Below are positions 8,022 to 16,959 of a stretch of DNA of 64,000 bases, in pieces. The translations under genes were made by a program, and so were the position numbers. Numbering within the stretch: the stretch's first letter is position 1; the number at the start of each line of letters is the position of its first letter. This DNA is from an uncultured Lachnospiraceae bacterium (lineage in GTDB: Bacteria > Bacillota > Clostridia > Lachnospirales > Lachnospiraceae), in NCBI GenBank assembly GCA_910587765.1, contig CAJUNR010000015.1, forward strand, positions 30,009 through 94,008. Reading direction: 5' to 3'. The notes beneath the pieces were generated by a model, which was given only the letters and a program-made list of their open reading frames with translations, was not told where the DNA came from and made no database searches.

Positions 8022-11000
8022 TTATTGCCCCCGGTAGTCCGCTTCCACTACATGGATCGTCAGTTTCTCCGTATACTTCTTCCCTTTAGAATCCTGATAA
8101 CTCACTTCCAGCTTCTTATCGCCCGGAGTCTTCATATCGATCTGATCCGCGTTGATCACAGTAACGTCCTCGATCTTCTCCGTCGTTCCGTTCCCCCGGC
8201 GCAGCATTACGCGGATGTCATCCGTCTTCAGCTCTTCTCCCGCCGTATAGAACCGCACCGTCTTCTGTACGCTTCTGGTGCTTCCGTCCACCGGATCCTT
8301 TTTGACCGTCTCGTCCGTGGACACATAGAAGACCGCTTCCTCCGGCTGCGGGTTCTGCACGAGCACCGGCCTGCCGTCCCGGTTCACCATATAATATCCC
8401 GGATACTTCACGCTCTCAAAGCGGACGCCCTCTCCCTCTGCGCCCTGCTTCGTCTTGAACGTCATGCGCAGCGCCTCGTCGTCCGACCCCCAGACATCCT
8501 GGGAGAGTACCAGCGGAATCGTTCCGTCAGACTTCCTGTCGCCCGCCGTGACATACAGTCCCGGCTTCGCGTCGGACTCGAGCGATACATATTCGCCCTT
8601 CCTGGGATTCGCCTTTCCCGGATTGACCTCCCACTGCGTCACCACGCCGGACTGGAAGTAATCAATCAGCAGTTCCTTGCCGGTAATCGGATAGAACGCA
8701 TCATCCAGCACGTTCTCAAAATCCTTGATCGCCAGATAATTGCCCTTCTGGTCCGTGATCGTACTGACCGTCCCGGTCAGACCCGTCGCAGTTTTGCGGA
8801 TGGGGTCAATCGTGCCGTCCTCATTGATCGTAATCTCTTCCACGCACGCCACGCGCCGGAAACCGCTTCCGTGGGGAAGGCTTCCATCGTGGTAGACGAA
8901 GTAGGTCTTGCCCTTGAAGTCAAAGACCGCCATATGATTGGTGTTGCCGGTCGCCGACGGCTCCATCAGCACCCCGCCGAACGTCCAGTTGTTGCTCATG
9001 ATGTCGTACGTCGTCGCGTACGCCATCTGCTCCCGCCAGTCGCAGGCAAAGAACATATAGTACGGACCGGTATATTCGCCCTTCTCATTCTGCTGCCGGT
9101 AATAGTACGGCGCCTCGGTGTAGAAGTGTTCGTCATTCTCGCCGAACCAGACCTTGTTTTCCTTGCCGACCTTATTGCCGTCTATTCTGCCGACCACAAT
9201 ATCATATTTTTTATTCTCTTTTTCACCATCGTCCGCATAGCCGCAGGACAGGCTGTTCGGATTACCATCTCTGTCTTTTACCGAAATCATATCCTCGTTC
9301 AGCTCGCAGACAAAGAAACGGGTATTGCCCCAGCCGAGATAGCGGTGTTCCTCACCCTTTTCATCTGTCTCGATCCAAACGGTCGGGTCAATATCCTCCC
9401 ATCCGTGTACACTGTTCGTAGTATCGATATTTCTCACCAGCGGCTTTCCGATATCCTTAAAAGGACCTGTGGGACTGTCCGCTACCGCCACACCGACAGA
9501 TTTTCCGCCGCCGTGTTCAGCAATTGTCTCCGTACAATAATAGAAATAATACTTACCATTGTATTTTGCCACCTGCCCTGCCCATGCGCTGACGTCATCT
9601 TTCGCCCATGAAATCGCTTCCCGGCTTCCGCTCATAGCCATACCTTCATACTTCCAGTCCAGCATATCTGTGGAAGAGTAGCAGTGCCAGTCCGGCATCT
9701 GATAAAACTCTCCCGGCGAGCTGTCATGTCCCACATAGCAGTACACCGTATCTCCGTCCACCAGAATCGACGGGTCGCCGCCGTAGAGGATATTTCCGTC
9801 CCCGTCAAAGCCCAGCATCGGATTGCCGCTCTTGCTCTTATCGATGACTTTCCTCTGGTCGTACTCTTTATCGCCCCATTTCATCTGAAGCGCCGTGTAC
9901 TCCTGTTCCGTCACCGGCATCACATAGCCGTGGCGGTATTTACTGGGCATACGGAACTTGCCGTCCGCAAGCATCGTAAATTCCCCGGACGCCAGATCCG
10001 TAGTCACCAGCGGATAGTAGCCCTGTCCCCTGGCAAAACGGTCCACCAGCAGGCACCACTGCTCCTTGCCGTCCTTCGTCCGCTCGTTCAGCTTGAAGAT
10101 GATCGGTCCTTCCACCGCGCCCTGGCTGGCCGGCAAATCAGTGGACAGCATACCGGACGGAATCTTCGTAAAGTTCCCCAGCACGGAATCCGACTTGTCA
10201 ATCTCTATCGTTCCGGCTGTCTCATTCTTCGTATAGCGGTAATAGGTTCCGTCATGTTCGATCATCGTGGAATCGATTACCTTGACTCCCTCTCCTTTAT
10301 GATAGAGTTTCGTCTCTGTGAAGGTACGGAAGTCTCTGGTCTTGCAGTAATAGATGGCATGGTTTTCATAGTCCTCAACAATGTTCTCATTCCCATCCAC
10401 CTTCAAGGTTGTCGAAGACCAGTAAACAACGTACTCTCCGGTACTCTTGTCATAGATGAACTCCGGCGCCCAGGTGCAGCCCGCTCCCTCCGGCGCGATC
10501 TCTGCAAGCCACGGATCGCTCCAGTTCACAAGGTCGTCGGACTCCCACACTACGATGCTGTGGCTTCCGTCTGCTCCGGCTCCCGGCCAGGAAGTTGCCT
10601 TATTATTGGCGATGCTCAGATCCGTGGCGATCATATAGAACCGGTCGCCCTCCGCCGATCTGGCGATAAAGTGATCCCGGAGCCCGCTCTCGCCGAAGGT
10701 ACTGGTGAGAACCGGCTGGTTGTCATTCAGATCTTCCCAGTAAAGTCCGTCCTCGCTCATGGAAAAGTAGGTCTGTTCTTTTGTCCCGTCTTCCTCGGTT
10801 CCGGTGAAGTGGACGAACAGATAACCGACATAATCCTCTTCCGCAAGCGGCTCCGGTTTCGCCTTCACGGTCAGCGGATAGGTCTTGGTGACGGACTGCC
10901 CGTCTTTGGAAAATACCGCCGTCAGCGTCACTTTCGTATCTTCCGCCTGTCTGGTCACGACGCCCGCCGGCGCGTCCGTATATCCGTCCTTCGTGACGCT

Positions 11001-14000
11001 CTTCGGGGAAATGATGTCCTCATGATCCGAGGACCACGCAACCGTTACGCCATTGATCTCCGACGGAAGGCTGATATTGCCTTTGATGCTGTCCGCATTG
11101 GGAATCGAGAAGCGGTCCGCCACGCGCTGCAGTTCTCCCGCCTTTGCTTTGCGCTCCGCCGCTTCCTGTTCTGTAAGCATTTTTACCTCTTCGTCGGTCA
11201 TTGCCCAGTCATAGACCTTGATGTTGTCAAAGTACCCGCGGAAATACTGATCCGCGCTGTAGAATGATTTGCCCACATAGGCCTTGAGACCGGTTCCCAG
11301 ATCCGACAGCTTAATCCCGGTATTTCGCTTGATCGCCGCCAGTTTTCCGTCCTGATAGACGCTGATGGAAGACGGAGTCAAAACCATCTTCACATTGATC
11401 CAGGTCCGGCTGTTGTTGGGATATTTAAAGCTCTTTTCCGCCGCCTGCTCCGCCGGACTGCCGGACTTTGTGACCGCAAGCTTCATATGCGTCGGATCGG
11501 TCTTCAGGAACAGATATTTCTGGTTATCCTGTCCGATGGTAAAGGTAAAGAAATTGCCGCTTCTTGTCACCGCGTTTACATCCATGGAAATCGTCAGAGA
11601 ATCCTTCCCGTCGAAGAACCCTTCCGGGAACTCCAGAAAACTGTTGCTTCCGCCTATGGATTTGCCGCCGTCCAGATAGAGCACCTGTCCGTACTCTTCA
11701 TCCTCGACATAGGAGGCCCCTGCGGACAGTTTCGCGTGGTTCTTACCCGAGCTGTCGGCAGCCGTGCCGGTATACGCCTCGTCGAAATTGTATTCGAGAA
11801 TCGGTTCCTTCGTCCCTTCTTCTCCTTCCACGATCAGCTGAATGCTGACGGAAGTGTCCGCGCTTCCCCTGAACTCCTCCTCTGAAATGTTCAGGATCGG
11901 CATGCCGTCCGTATCGAAGAAGATCGGTTTCACGTAGCAGTGGCGGCATGGGTCAACAAGCGGATCCCCGGTATGTAAGCCTCCTCCGGTCGAATGCGTT
12001 TTCATCGGTCTTGCATGGTATACGATAACCGGCTGTCCGTCCTTGTCGATGGTGAAGGAATTGTGTCCCGGCCCGGATACCTCATTGCCAAAATCCGCGC
12101 TGGTCAGAATCGGGTACGGCGTCTTCGTCCAGCTCGCCGGTTTCGTCAGATCCGCCGTCGCATCCCCTGTCAAAACGCCTACGCAGTACTCAGAGCCGGT
12201 TCCCGATCCGGAAAATGCCAGATAGACCTTCCCGTCATTCTGAATCACGGCAGGTCCTTCGTTTACCGTAAAGCGTCTCTGCTCCCAGACATACTCCGGT
12301 ATCGCTATGATGCCGCACGCACTGGTGAGCTGCGTAGGATCCTTCTCGTCAATGGTTGCGATAAACAGTCGGGACGGTCCGCCGGTAAAATCCGCCCAGA
12401 CGAGATAATGTTTCCCATTCGCCTCAAAATATGTCATATCCAGAGACATGGCCTTCAGGCAGTTCGCAACGTCCCCATTCATTGCTTTCACAAGCACCGG
12501 TTCTCCCCAGCTCCTGGGATTCATCATATCGCCTTCATTATTACATTTAATCATGAAAGGCCTGATGTCAAAAGTCGTACCTGTTCCCGTGTTCAGGCCT
12601 GCTGTACTGATAAAATACCAGGAATCCCCGATCTTATGAAGCTCCGGCGCCCAGATGAATCTTCCCAGCGTACTGCTGGAGCTTTCATCCCAGATCGTCA
12701 CTTCCTCCGCATCCGCCAGACCGCCGATGGTCTTCGCCCTGCGCAGCACCAGACGGTCGTAACCCTCCGGATCATCGCCGCCAACCATAGGATAGGACGC
12801 GGTAAAGTAGTAATAACCGTCGTCTTTATTGTAGGTAATGAACGGGTCCGCCCGCTCCTCGATCAGCGGCGCGTCCGCCTCCGTATAGAACACCGAACCG
12901 CCGACGCTTCCATGGATGGTATAGGTCCCGGGTCTGGAGGTATCGATCCGCTCCAGATCTCTCTGGTTCCAGCCTACCGTCAGCTTGCGCGTCTGTCCGT
13001 CCGAATACATCGCTGTCGCTTTGATATTGGCCTTTTCCAGCGCCTCCTGGATCTCCGCCGGCGTCGTGTTGGCAGAGACGGTAATGCTCTGCGGCAACTC
13101 GCCCTCCGTTGTTATTCCCGTATTCTGCGGATTGGAGAATTTCTTCTTCAGCGTCTCCGCTTCCGCCTCTCTCAGGGCAACCGGCGACTCCCACACGGCG
13201 TCCGCCGGACCCTCGGTCTCCGGGAAGGTGTGAACAATCTTCTGTGCGCTCCCGAACTCAGCAAAATCCTTCGTTTTGATGATAAAATCACCGGTAGCGG
13301 TTCCCGCGAAGATCTTGTAGGTCGACTCTGCCATATCGTATACGCAGGAAAGCTTCCGGATACTGCCGATCCCATTCAGCGTATAAGATCTCTCGTTGGT
13401 GTAGGAGATCAGATCCTTGGAATCATACAGAAGGATCGTATTGCTTTCTCCCTTTGCCGCGATCATGCCGAAGGATGTGCCCTCCGCTTTGCGGAAAATC
13501 TGCGGGGAAACATAGACGTTCGTCGGTACATTGTCGTCCTTTGCATTGCCCTGCGGTACATACATTGTGGTCTTCGTGTACAGGATGGGCTGGTCTCTGC
13601 GGAGCGGCTGATACTTACCGTCGTCTCCCTTGACCGCAATCTTCATGCCGCCCATCTGCCCATTCGCCGGACTGGAGCTGACATAAGTAAGCGCATCCGG
13701 GCCCTTTGCAAGGACTTTCAGGGTGAACTCTTTCGTCGTGCTGTTCCCGCTCTCCCCTTCCTTCGAGGCGATGGTCGCCGTCAGCGTTACCTCCTGATCT
13801 GCATCTGTCCTTGTCACCTTGCCGTCATTGCTGATTGCGCCCGTATTGTTGGAACTCCATGTGACGGCAGTTCCCTGAAACTCTGTCGGAAGAATCAGAT
13901 CCTCCGAGACATAGCCCGCGTTCAGTGTCAGTTCCGACGTTTCTTCCACTCCCTGATTGAGATAGTCGTCGTACTGCTTCTCAATCTGCTCTTTGGTCAG

Positions 14001-15047
14001 GGCTTTGTCGTAGATGCGAAAGTTGTCAATGGTTCCGTTGCAGTATTCTCCGCCGCCCCAGTTGGCCTTGCCGATCTGGAGGATGCTGCTATTGCCAAGA
14101 ATTGCCGACAAATCACGGACGTCCGTGCTCTCAACCTTCTTTTCTCCATTGACATAAACAATTGTAGCGTCGCTCTGCATAACAACATCTACATGTGTCC
14201 AGTCGTTTATAATATTTGTCTTTACAACCTGCGGACGGCCATTTAAAAAACGCTCTGCATTCAGATCTCCGTTCTTTTCCCGCATGATACCGATATAACT
14301 CTCTTGTCCGAACTTTGGAGCTGTATCGTTTGCCGCCGCATACATCACCCAATCCGTGCCGGTTCCTCCGTATGCCGCTTCATAAGAGACAGTCATCTCC
14401 GTAAGGCCTGTCAGGAGACTCTTCCCGTCTGTCCCCGTTACGGCTAGGAACTGCTGCTGTCCCGCATCCAGCTTCAGCGCCTTCCCGCCGCCCGGATAAC
14501 TGTCAACAACCGAGTAGGTTCCGGTTGCTTTCGCATTCCCGGATGTAATATCCCCGCTGCCTGACAGATTCTCAAAATCAAAGTCCACCAGAAGCTCCAG
14601 TTCTCCTTCCGCAGCCGTCTGCCGCGGGGCCTTCTTTTGGGTGTCTTCTTCCGGTTCCGCCGCCGGCTTTTCTTCCTCCTCCGGCTCCTCGGAGGGCTTT
14701 TCCGATTCTTCGTCCGCTCCGTCTGTCTCAGACGGCGCCTCCGTATCCGGCTTTGCCTCCGGGCCGGATACCGTTTCTGAGTTTCCTCCCGGAACCTCGT
14801 CAGCCGGCTCCTCCTTCTTCGGTGTCTCCGGATCCGCGGACGGTTTTTCCGAATCCTGCCCAGGATCGGTCTTCTTGTCCTGTTCCCCGGAATCTGCCGG
14901 ATCCGCCTCCGTCAGTCCTCCGGTTTCCGTGCCCGCTGCAGCCGGTCCCCCGGTATCTTTCGCCAGTCCCGCTGCCGCCGACGGAAATACCGTCGATGCC
15001 AGTACGGACACGGCCATGAAAAACGCCAGGACTCTTCTTCTTTTCAT
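8022..15047 (-). CDS. Secreted multimodular glycoside hydrolase with three GH43-like modules (arabinan/arabinoxylan-type)
   Basis: A 2341-aa exported enzyme. Order: signal peptide (about 1-26), Pro/Glu/Asp-rich low-complexity linker (30-148), LamG (149-362), Ig-like domain (370-455), a segment of unknown fold, GH43 module 1 (about 725-1075), LamG (1079-1290), Ig-like domain (1315-1405), GH43-like module 2 (about 1410-1720), GH43 module 3 (about 1725-2082), a C-terminal beta domain (about 2129-2249) and an Ig-like tail. Candidate catalytic residues: module 1 D734 (RADPF) and E930 (NEGPA); module 2 D1458 (LRDHF, where DP is usual) and E1646 (VEGPI); module 3 D1758 (GGDPS) and E1978 (TEAPY). GH43 enzymes are inverting beta-xylosidases, arabinofuranosidases or arabinanases; which linkage each module cuts cannot be read here. 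GGAGG lies just before the start ATG. No cell-wall anchor is visible. Confidence 0.88.
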   Translation of the reverse strand: MKRRRVLAFFMAVSVLASTVFPSAAAGLAKDTGGPAAAGTETGGLTEADPADSGEQDKKTDPGQDSEKPSADPETPKKEEPADEVPGGNSETVSGPEAKPDTEAPSETDGADEESEKPSEEPEEEEKPAAEPEEDTQKKAPRQTAAEGELELLVDFDFENLSGSGDITSGNAKATGTYSVVDSYPGGGKALKLDAGQQQFLAVTGTDGKSLLTGLTEMTVSYEAAYGGTGTDWVMYAAANDTAPKFGQESYIGIMREKNGDLNAERFLNGRPQVVKTNIINDWTHVDVVMQSDATIVYVNGEKKVESTDVRDLSAILGNSSILQIGKANWGGGEYCNGTIDNFRIYDKALTKEQIEKQYDDYLNQGVEETSELTLNAGYVSEDLILPTEFQGTAVTWSSNNTGAISNDGKVTRTDADQEVTLTATIASKEGESGNSTTKEFTLKVLAKGPDALTYVSSSPANGQMGGMKIAVKGDDGKYQPLRRDQPILYTKTTMYVPQGNAKDDNVPTNVYVSPQIFRKAEGTSFGMIAAKGESNTILLYDSKDLISYTNERSYTLNGIGSIRKLSCVYDMAESTYKIFAGTATGDFIIKTKDFAEFGSAQKIVHTFPETEGPADAVWESPVALREAEAETLKKKFSNPQNTGITTEGELPQSITVSANTTPAEIQEALEKANIKATAMYSDGQTRKLTVGWNQRDLERIDTSRPGTYTIHGSVGGSVFYTEADAPLIEERADPFITYNKDDGYYYFTASYPMVGGDDPEGYDRLVLRRAKTIGGLADAEEVTIWDESSSSTLGRFIWAPELHKIGDSWYFISTAGLNTGTGTTFDIRPFMIKCNNEGDMMNPRSWGEPVLVKAMNGDVANCLKAMSLDMTYFEANGKHYLVWADFTGGPSRLFIATIDEKDPTQLTSACGIIAIPEYVWEQRRFTVNEGPAVIQNDGKVYLAFSGSGTGSEYCVGVLTGDATADLTKPASWTKTPYPILTSADFGNEVSGPGHNSFTIDKDGQPVIVYHARPMKTHSTGGGLHTGDPLVDPCRHCYVKPIFFDTDGMPILNISEEEFRGSADTSVSIQLIVEGEEGTKEPILEYNFDEAYTGTAADSSGKNHAKLSAGASYVEDEEYGQVLYLDGGKSIGGSNSFLEFPEGFFDGKDSLTISMDVNAVTRSGNFFTFTIGQDNQKYLFLKTDPTHMKLAVTKSGSPAEQAAEKSFKYPNNSRTWINVKMVLTPSSISVYQDGKLAAIKRNTGIKLSDLGTGLKAYVGKSFYSADQYFRGYFDNIKVYDWAMTDEEVKMLTEQEAAERKAKAGELQRVADRFSIPNADSIKGNISLPSEINGVTVAWSSDHEDIISPKSVTKDGYTDAPAGVVTRQAEDTKVTLTAVFSKDGQSVTKTYPLTVKAKPEPLAEEDYVGYLFVHFTGTEEDGTKEQTYFSMSEDGLYWEDLNDNQPVLTSTFGESGLRDHFIARSAEGDRFYMIATDLSIANNKATSWPGAGADGSHSIVVWESDDLVNWSDPWLAEIAPEGAGCTWAPEFIYDKSTGEYVVYWSSTTLKVDGNENIVEDYENHAIYYCKTRDFRTFTETKLYHKGEGVKVIDSTMIEHDGTYYRYTKNETAGTIEIDKSDSVLGNFTKIPSGMLSTDLPASQGAVEGPIIFKLNERTKDGKEQWCLLVDRFARGQGYYPLVTTDLASGEFTMLADGKFRMPSKYRHGYVMPVTEQEYTALQMKWGDKEYDQRKVIDKSKSGNPMLGFDGDGNILYGGDPSILVDGDTVYCYVGHDSSPGEFYQMPDWHCYSSTDMLDWKYEGMAMSGSREAISWAKDDVSAWAGQVAKYNGKYYFYYCTETIAEHGGGKSVGVAVADSPTGPFKDIGKPLVRNIDTTNSVHGWEDIDPTVWIETDEKGEEHRYLGWGNTRFFVCELNEDMISVKDRDGNPNSLSCGYADDGEKENKKYDIVVGRIDGNKVGKENKVWFGENDEHFYTEAPYYYRQQNEKGEYTGPYYMFFACDWREQMAYATTYDIMSNNWTFGGVLMEPSATGNTNHMAVFDFKGKTYFVYHDGSLPHGSGFRRVACVEEITINEDGTIDPIRKTATGLTGTVSTITDQKGNYLAIKDFENVLDDAFYPITGKELLIDYFQSGVVTQWEVNPGKANPRKGEYVSLESDAKPGLYVTAGDRKSDGTIPLVLSQDVWGSDDEALRMTFKTKQGAEGEGVRFESVKYPGYYMVNRDGRPVLVQNPQPEEAVFYVSTDETVKKDPVDGSTRSVQKTVRFYTAGEELKTDDIRVMLRRGNGTTEKIEDVTVINADQIDMKTPGDKKLEVSYQDSKGKKYTEKLTIHVVEADYRGQ

Positions 15048-15255
15048 AGCATCCTCCTATCCGCCGGAGCCCGCTCTGCTGTCTGCGCAGGCTCCGCCAT
15101 ATAATTTTGCTAATACCAGTTTAGCTTTTTTTCATTTTGGATAATACGGATAAATCTACGAATTTCTTTGGCTATTTTACGGATTTAAACGATGAATTTT
15201 TTATGTTTCCAAAAATATTTATTTTTTTACGAAAAATGTTAAGAAATTTAAGATG

Positions 15256-15272
15256 TTGTGAATATTTCACAA
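15256..15272. promoter_or_regulatory. Operator-like palindrome TTGTGAA-TAT-TTCACAA
   Basis: Perfect 7-bp inverted repeat with a 3-bp spacer, about 210 bp upstream of the GH43 gene in an AT-rich stretch, directly beside the terminator of Rpn copy 3. Its form fits a dimeric transcription-factor site. No -35/-10 pair could be assigned securely for the GH43 operon, so its role is a guess. Confidence 0.3.
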
Positions 15273-15281
15273 AAAAAGAGT

Positions 15282-15319
15282 AAAAAAAGCTCCGTTTCTG
15301 AACCGAACGGAGCTTTTTC
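15282..15319 (-). terminator. Intrinsic terminator of Rpn copy 3
   Basis: Stem AAAAAGCTCCGT / ACGGAGCTTTTT with T-runs on both strands, about 37 bp past the stop of Rpn copy 3. Shares stem core and loop sequence with the terminator at 971-1025. Confidence 0.75.
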
Positions 15320-15355
15320 CTATTTTTTACGCATCCTGATATACACACTGTTTCT

Positions 15356-16369
15356 TTACTGCCTCTCAAATGCAAACCGTTTATAATACCGCGCCGCTTC
15401 CTCCTCCGACAGCCCGAACCCCCTCCGGAGTTTTCCAAGTATCTTCTCTTCCGCCGCGCCTTCCTGCAGATTGTCCAATATGAAGATCCGGATCCCTTCT
15501 TCGAGACCTTCTTCACGGCCCTCTCTGCGACCCTCTTTACGGCCTTCCTCATGCCCCTCTCTGTGACCCTCTTTACGGCCTTCCTCACGCCCCTCTCTGC
15601 GGCCTTCCTGGCGGCCCTCTTCTCGACCCTCTCGGCGACCCTCTTCACGACCCTCTTCTTTCATCGTCTTCGCAAACAATTCTTCATCAAATTCCGTCAG
15701 CAGCATCAGCTTCACCTCCGATTTCTTTTTCAGCAGATATTCTTTCAGCAGGTTTTCTTCTATACATCGCTCAATCGACCGCTCGACCGCTTCGACGAGG
15801 CTTCTTCCTTCTCTGCGGTATTCGCGTATGTACCGTACCAGCGCCACATACCCTTCCAGCGCCGGACAGTTCTCCAGCAATTCCTGATTGTGGCCCGCAT
15901 TGATGTTCAGCATGTGCGCCGTCCACTCGTAGCCCTCATGCGGCGTCAGGAATGCGTCGGACAGTCTCAGCTCCTGCCGGTCCGGCACTCCTTCCTCTCC
16001 GTTGTAAAACACGTAATAATCCGGAGCCGGTATTTTCACCAGTTTTTTACCGTACAGGCGGATCCCTTTCGAGGCCAGAATCCCGTCGATGTTATGGGCG
16101 TAATAGATCAGGCCCCTCAGCGGCATGTTGTAATTCAGCGTGCTCTGGTGTTCCCACAGCTCCAGTTCATTCTGAAACAGTACGGACACATCGTTTTTTC
16201 CATGCATGTAGATCACGTCGGACAGCGTGACAAGTTCCAGTTCCTCCGCTTCCTCATAAGCCGTTCCATTCAGGGCGTTGTACAGGGACAGCGCATTCCG
16301 CTTATCCGAAAACAGATCGTGGAACAGGTTATCCTTATGATCCCGCCTGATATGCATTTCTCCTGACAT
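15356..16369 (-). CDS. Rpn-family recombination-promoting nuclease/putative transposase (PD-(D/E)XK), copy 3
   Basis: Full-length copy of 337 aa, nearly identical to the 1959-2936 protein across the nuclease core (NDVSVLFQ, ELELWEHQST) and the C-terminal end. The difference is in the charged tail, which here has twelve EGRx-type tetrapeptides instead of nine, exactly accounting for the 12 extra residues. The start at 16367-16369 is chosen because AAAGGAG lies eight bases upstream and it matches copy 2; an in-frame extension reaching 16477 has no support. It has its own promoter (16546-16574) and terminator. Sitting beside the large GH43 gene, it may reflect recombination between dispersed copies. 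Confidence 0.85.
   Translation of the reverse strand: MSGEMHIRRDHKDNLFHDLFSDKRNALSLYNALNGTAYEEAEELELVTLSDVIYMHGKNDVSVLFQNELELWEHQSTLNYNMPLRGLIYYAHNIDGILASKGIRLYGKKLVKIPAPDYYVFYNGEEGVPDRQELRLSDAFLTPHEGYEWTAHMLNINAGHNQELLENCPALEGYVALVRYIREYRREGRSLVEAVERSIERCIEENLLKEYLLKKKSEVKLMLLTEFDEELFAKTMKEEGREEGRREGREEGRQEGRREGREEGRKEGHREGHEEGRKEGRREGREEGLEEGIRIFILDNLQEGAAEEKILGKLRRGFGLSEEEAARYYKRFAFERQ
15506..15649 (-). repeat. 12-bp coding tandem repeat, twelve units, inside Rpn copy 3
   Basis: Twelve 12-bp units encoding REEG/RREG/RQEG/RKEG/HREG/HEEG tetrapeptides between the fixed flanks MKEEG and LEEGIRIF. Same locus as the repeats at 2109-2216 (nine units) and in the truncated copy (one unit). Confidence 0.9.
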
Positions 16370-16545
16370 ATAAAAATCTCCTTTCGTTTGTTCCCGGCCG
16401 TATCCGCACATCAGCCGCGGTCGGTTCCCATAACAGTTCGTATTATTCATTCCGGAAATTTTTATCTTTTGTAACACCGTTTCGTAACAATTCCAGGATC
16501 ATCTGAACGGTTTCGCTGTTTCATTTTTTTCTGGAGTTCTTCTTT

Positions 16546-16574
16546 ATTATAATATTTTCTACAGCGCACGGCAA
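16546..16574 (-). promoter_or_regulatory. Promoter of Rpn copy 3 (TTGCCG-N17-TATAAT)
   Basis: Minus-strand TTGCCG (16569-16574) and TATAAT (16546-16551), spacer 17 bp. Identical boxes and spacing to the copy-2 promoter, while the spacers themselves differ at several positions, which supports function. Confidence 0.55.
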
Positions 16575-16610
16575 CCTTATCCTGCATCCTGCAATCATTT
16601 ACTGCAAAAT

Positions 16611-16696
16611 CGAGTAGGGAAGATTCATCTTCCCCTACTCGCGCACCGGGCGTCCGTCAGCTTGCTGACACATTTCATCCGGACGCCCGTGTGCAT
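16611..16696 (+). ncRNA. Structured repeat element, copy A (possible noncoding RNA; strand uncertain)
   Basis: Two adjacent structures. Hairpin 1 (16611-16641) has CGAGTAGG...CCTACTCG ends with one bulge. Structure 2 has outer stem GCAC-CGGGCGTCCG (16643-16656) paired with CGGACGCCCG-U-GTGC (16680-16694, one bulged U), enclosing a small hairpin TCAGC-TT-GCTGA (16657-16668). A second copy at 34361-34442 has the same plan, the same bulged U and paired substitutions in the outer stem (see findings). Copy A lies between the divergent Rpn copy 3 and yesN-type gene, upstream of the yesN promoter. No known RNA family could be assigned. It may instead be a repetitive DNA palindrome. Confidence 0.45.
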
Positions 16697-16846
16697 AAAA
16701 AGCAGCCGCCTTCTACGCCCGCGCCGATTTTCAGGCTGGATTGAATTACAAGGCACACCGGTTTCCGTCCGACAGGAGCCAGAAACCGGCAGATGCACAA
16801 AAAACAACCAGAATATAGTCCGCATGATCCGCCGGACAACTCACAA

Positions 16847-16875
16847 TTGAAAGACGATTAAAAATATGTTATGCT
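16847..16875 (+). promoter_or_regulatory. Promoter for the yesN-type regulator (TTGAAA-N17-TATGCT)
   Basis: TTGAAA at 16847-16852 and TATGCT at 16870-16875 with a 17-bp spacer, about 85 bp before the start codon at 16960. Probably drives regulator and sensor kinase together. Confidence 0.55.
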
Positions 16876-16959
16876 TTTAAAAATAAATGCAATGGTCCGG
16901 CATCCGTGAAGCCTGCTTCCCAGACCGAATGCGGCTCTGTAACTCACTTGGGGGAACTT

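Noticed and set aside
15172..15648. Lys/Arg/Ala-rich 158-aa frame on the minus strand
   Set aside because: Frame-shifted reading of the 12-bp repeat array and terminator of Rpn copy 3.
16906..16959. Upstream ATG for the YesN-type regulator
   Set aside because: Adds 18 residues before the receiver domain, without a Shine-Dalgarno; GGGGGA precedes the ATG at 16960.
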